Positions 5,784 through 6,507 of a DNA stretch of 6,507 nt are shown here, piece after piece (within the stretch, counting starts at the first letter, position 1; each line of letters starts with the position of its first letter). The stretch comes from Nitrosomonas sp. (GTDB taxonomy: Bacteria > Pseudomonadota > Gammaproteobacteria > Burkholderiales > Nitrosomonadaceae), in NCBI GenBank assembly GCA_005779435.1, contig SXJH01000215.1:1-6507 (forward strand), read 5' to 3'. The notes beneath the pieces are model-generated. The model worked only from the letters and a program-made list of their open reading frames with translations. It was not told the DNA's origin and made no database searches. The translations under genes and the position numbers were made by a program.

Positions 5784-6507
5784 ATGGAAAATAAAATAGC
5801 GCTCGTCACCGGCGCCAGTCGCGGAATTGGTCAAGCGATTGCCCTAAAACTAGGCCAACTAGGTGCCACTGTCATAGGCACGGCAACATCGGATACCGGC
5901 TCCGCAGCCATTGCACAATACTTAAAAAAAGCGGGCATCAAAGGTACCGGGGTTACATTGAACGTCAATGATGCCCAGCAAATCGACCAAACCATACAAT
6001 TAATACGCGAACAATTCGGCGAAATTGAAATTTTAATCAATAACGCAGGCATCACACGCGACAATTTATTAATTCGCATGAAGGATGAAGAATGGGATGA
6101 AATCATGGAAACCGATTTAAAATCGGTATTCCGTTTGAGTCGCGCCGTTCTTCGCGCTATGATGAAAGCACGCTACGGTCGAATCATTAACATCTCGTCC
6201 GTCGTCGGCGCCATGGGCAATTCCGGGCAGACGAACTATTCCGCTGCGAAAGCCGGGATGTTCGGTTTCAGCAAATCGCTGGCACGCGAGGTTGGCAGCC
6301 GCAACATCACCGTGAATTGTGTCGCTCCAGGTTTTATTGACACCGATATGACGCGTGTCTTAGCAAATGAATTACAACAAAATCTGATCCAGCATGTGCC
6401 GCTCGGCAGGCTGGGTCGCCCGGAAGAAGTTGCAGCAGCAGTTGCTTTTCTGGCTTCCTCGGCAGCCGGATATATTACCGGTGCAATACTGCACGTTAAT
6501 GGCGGAA
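5784..6507 (+). CDS. fabG: 3-oxoacyl-ACP reductase (3' end outside window)
   Basis: FabG is the NADPH-dependent short-chain dehydrogenase/reductase that reduces 3-ketoacyl-ACP to 3-hydroxyacyl-ACP in every elongation round. The window holds 241 complete codons; the family is about 244-248 residues, so only the last few (after LHVNGG) are missing. Motifs are the cofactor loop TGASRGIG (9-16), NNAG (86-89), Ser138 in INISSVVG, YSAAK with Tyr152 and Lys156, and APGFIDTDMT (181-190). Residue 111 is Asp (METDLKSVF), where the usual SDR tetrad residue is Asn (ETNL). This is either a lineage variant or a functional change; the Ser-Tyr-Lys core is intact. The start is ATG 5784 by Shine-Dalgarno spacing; an in-frame ATG at 5778 is less likely. 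The 58-base gap after fabD contains competing hairpins, so fabG may be regulated apart from fabD. acpP usually follows. Confidence 0.97.
   Translation, partial: MENKIALVTGASRGIGQAIALKLGQLGATVIGTATSDTGSAAIAQYLKKAGIKGTGVTLNVNDAQQIDQTIQLIREQFGEIEILINNAGITRDNLLIRMKDEEWDEIMETDLKSVFRLSRAVLRAMMKARYGRIINISSVVGAMGNSGQTNYSAAKAGMFGFSKSLAREVGSRNITVNCVAPGFIDTDMTRVLANELQQNLIQHVPLGRLGRPEEVAAAVAFLASSAAGYITGAILHVNGG

Noticed and set aside
1..6507. A new defence, mobile or biosynthetic system
   Set aside because: Every substantial open frame belongs to a known housekeeping family in a well-known order. There are no transposase, integrase, toxin-antitoxin, CRISPR repeat or tRNA sequences, and no long gap without a gene.

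Overview
The window is a stretch of bacterial chromosome carrying eight genes, all of recognisable families. From left to right they are: the C-terminal three quarters of formate--tetrahydrofolate ligase (fhs, +, cut by the left edge); a Maf/YceF-type nucleotide pyrophosphatase (-); and a co-directional + strand run of yceD, rpmF, plsX, fabH, fabD and fabG (fabG cut by the right edge a few codons before its end). The order yceF(divergent)-yceD-rpmF-plsX-fabH-fabD-fabG is the classic proteobacterial ribosomal protein L32 / fatty-acid-synthesis cluster. The protein sequences (DUF177/YceD with a CQRC motif, a 59-residue L32 without zinc cysteines, FabH with Cys112) and a GC content near 47-50% in the fab part suggest a betaproteobacterium, perhaps a Nitrosomonas-like lineage. 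The genus is an inference from memory of such proteins, not something the window proves.

Layout. 1-1269 is fhs (one-carbon metabolism). 1270-1352 is a short convergent gap with a weak nested inverted repeat. 1353-1976 is yceF on the minus strand. Only 31 bases separate the annotated starts of yceF and yceD; a TTGACA box there overlaps the yceF start and would give a nearly leaderless yceD transcript. yceD, rpmF, plsX, fabH and fabD then follow with gaps of 12, 59, -1 and 3 bases. A 58-base gap before fabG holds three competing hairpins.

How the genes work together. YceD acts in large-subunit rRNA metabolism and RpmF is part of the 50S subunit. PlsX makes acyl-phosphate from acyl-ACP for phospholipid synthesis. 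FabD loads malonate onto ACP, FabH condenses acetyl-CoA with malonyl-ACP to start chains, and FabG reduces the 3-ketoacyl-ACP. The cluster therefore ties ribosome production to membrane lipid production. acpP and fabF would be expected just beyond the right edge.

I see no mobile element, CRISPR array, tRNA, rRNA or clearly new multi-gene system. The points most worth a second look are the hairpins between fabD and fabG, the compact divergent yceF/yceD promoter region, an Asp in place of the usual catalytic-tetrad Asn in FabG, and the higher GC and altered motif residues of fhs.
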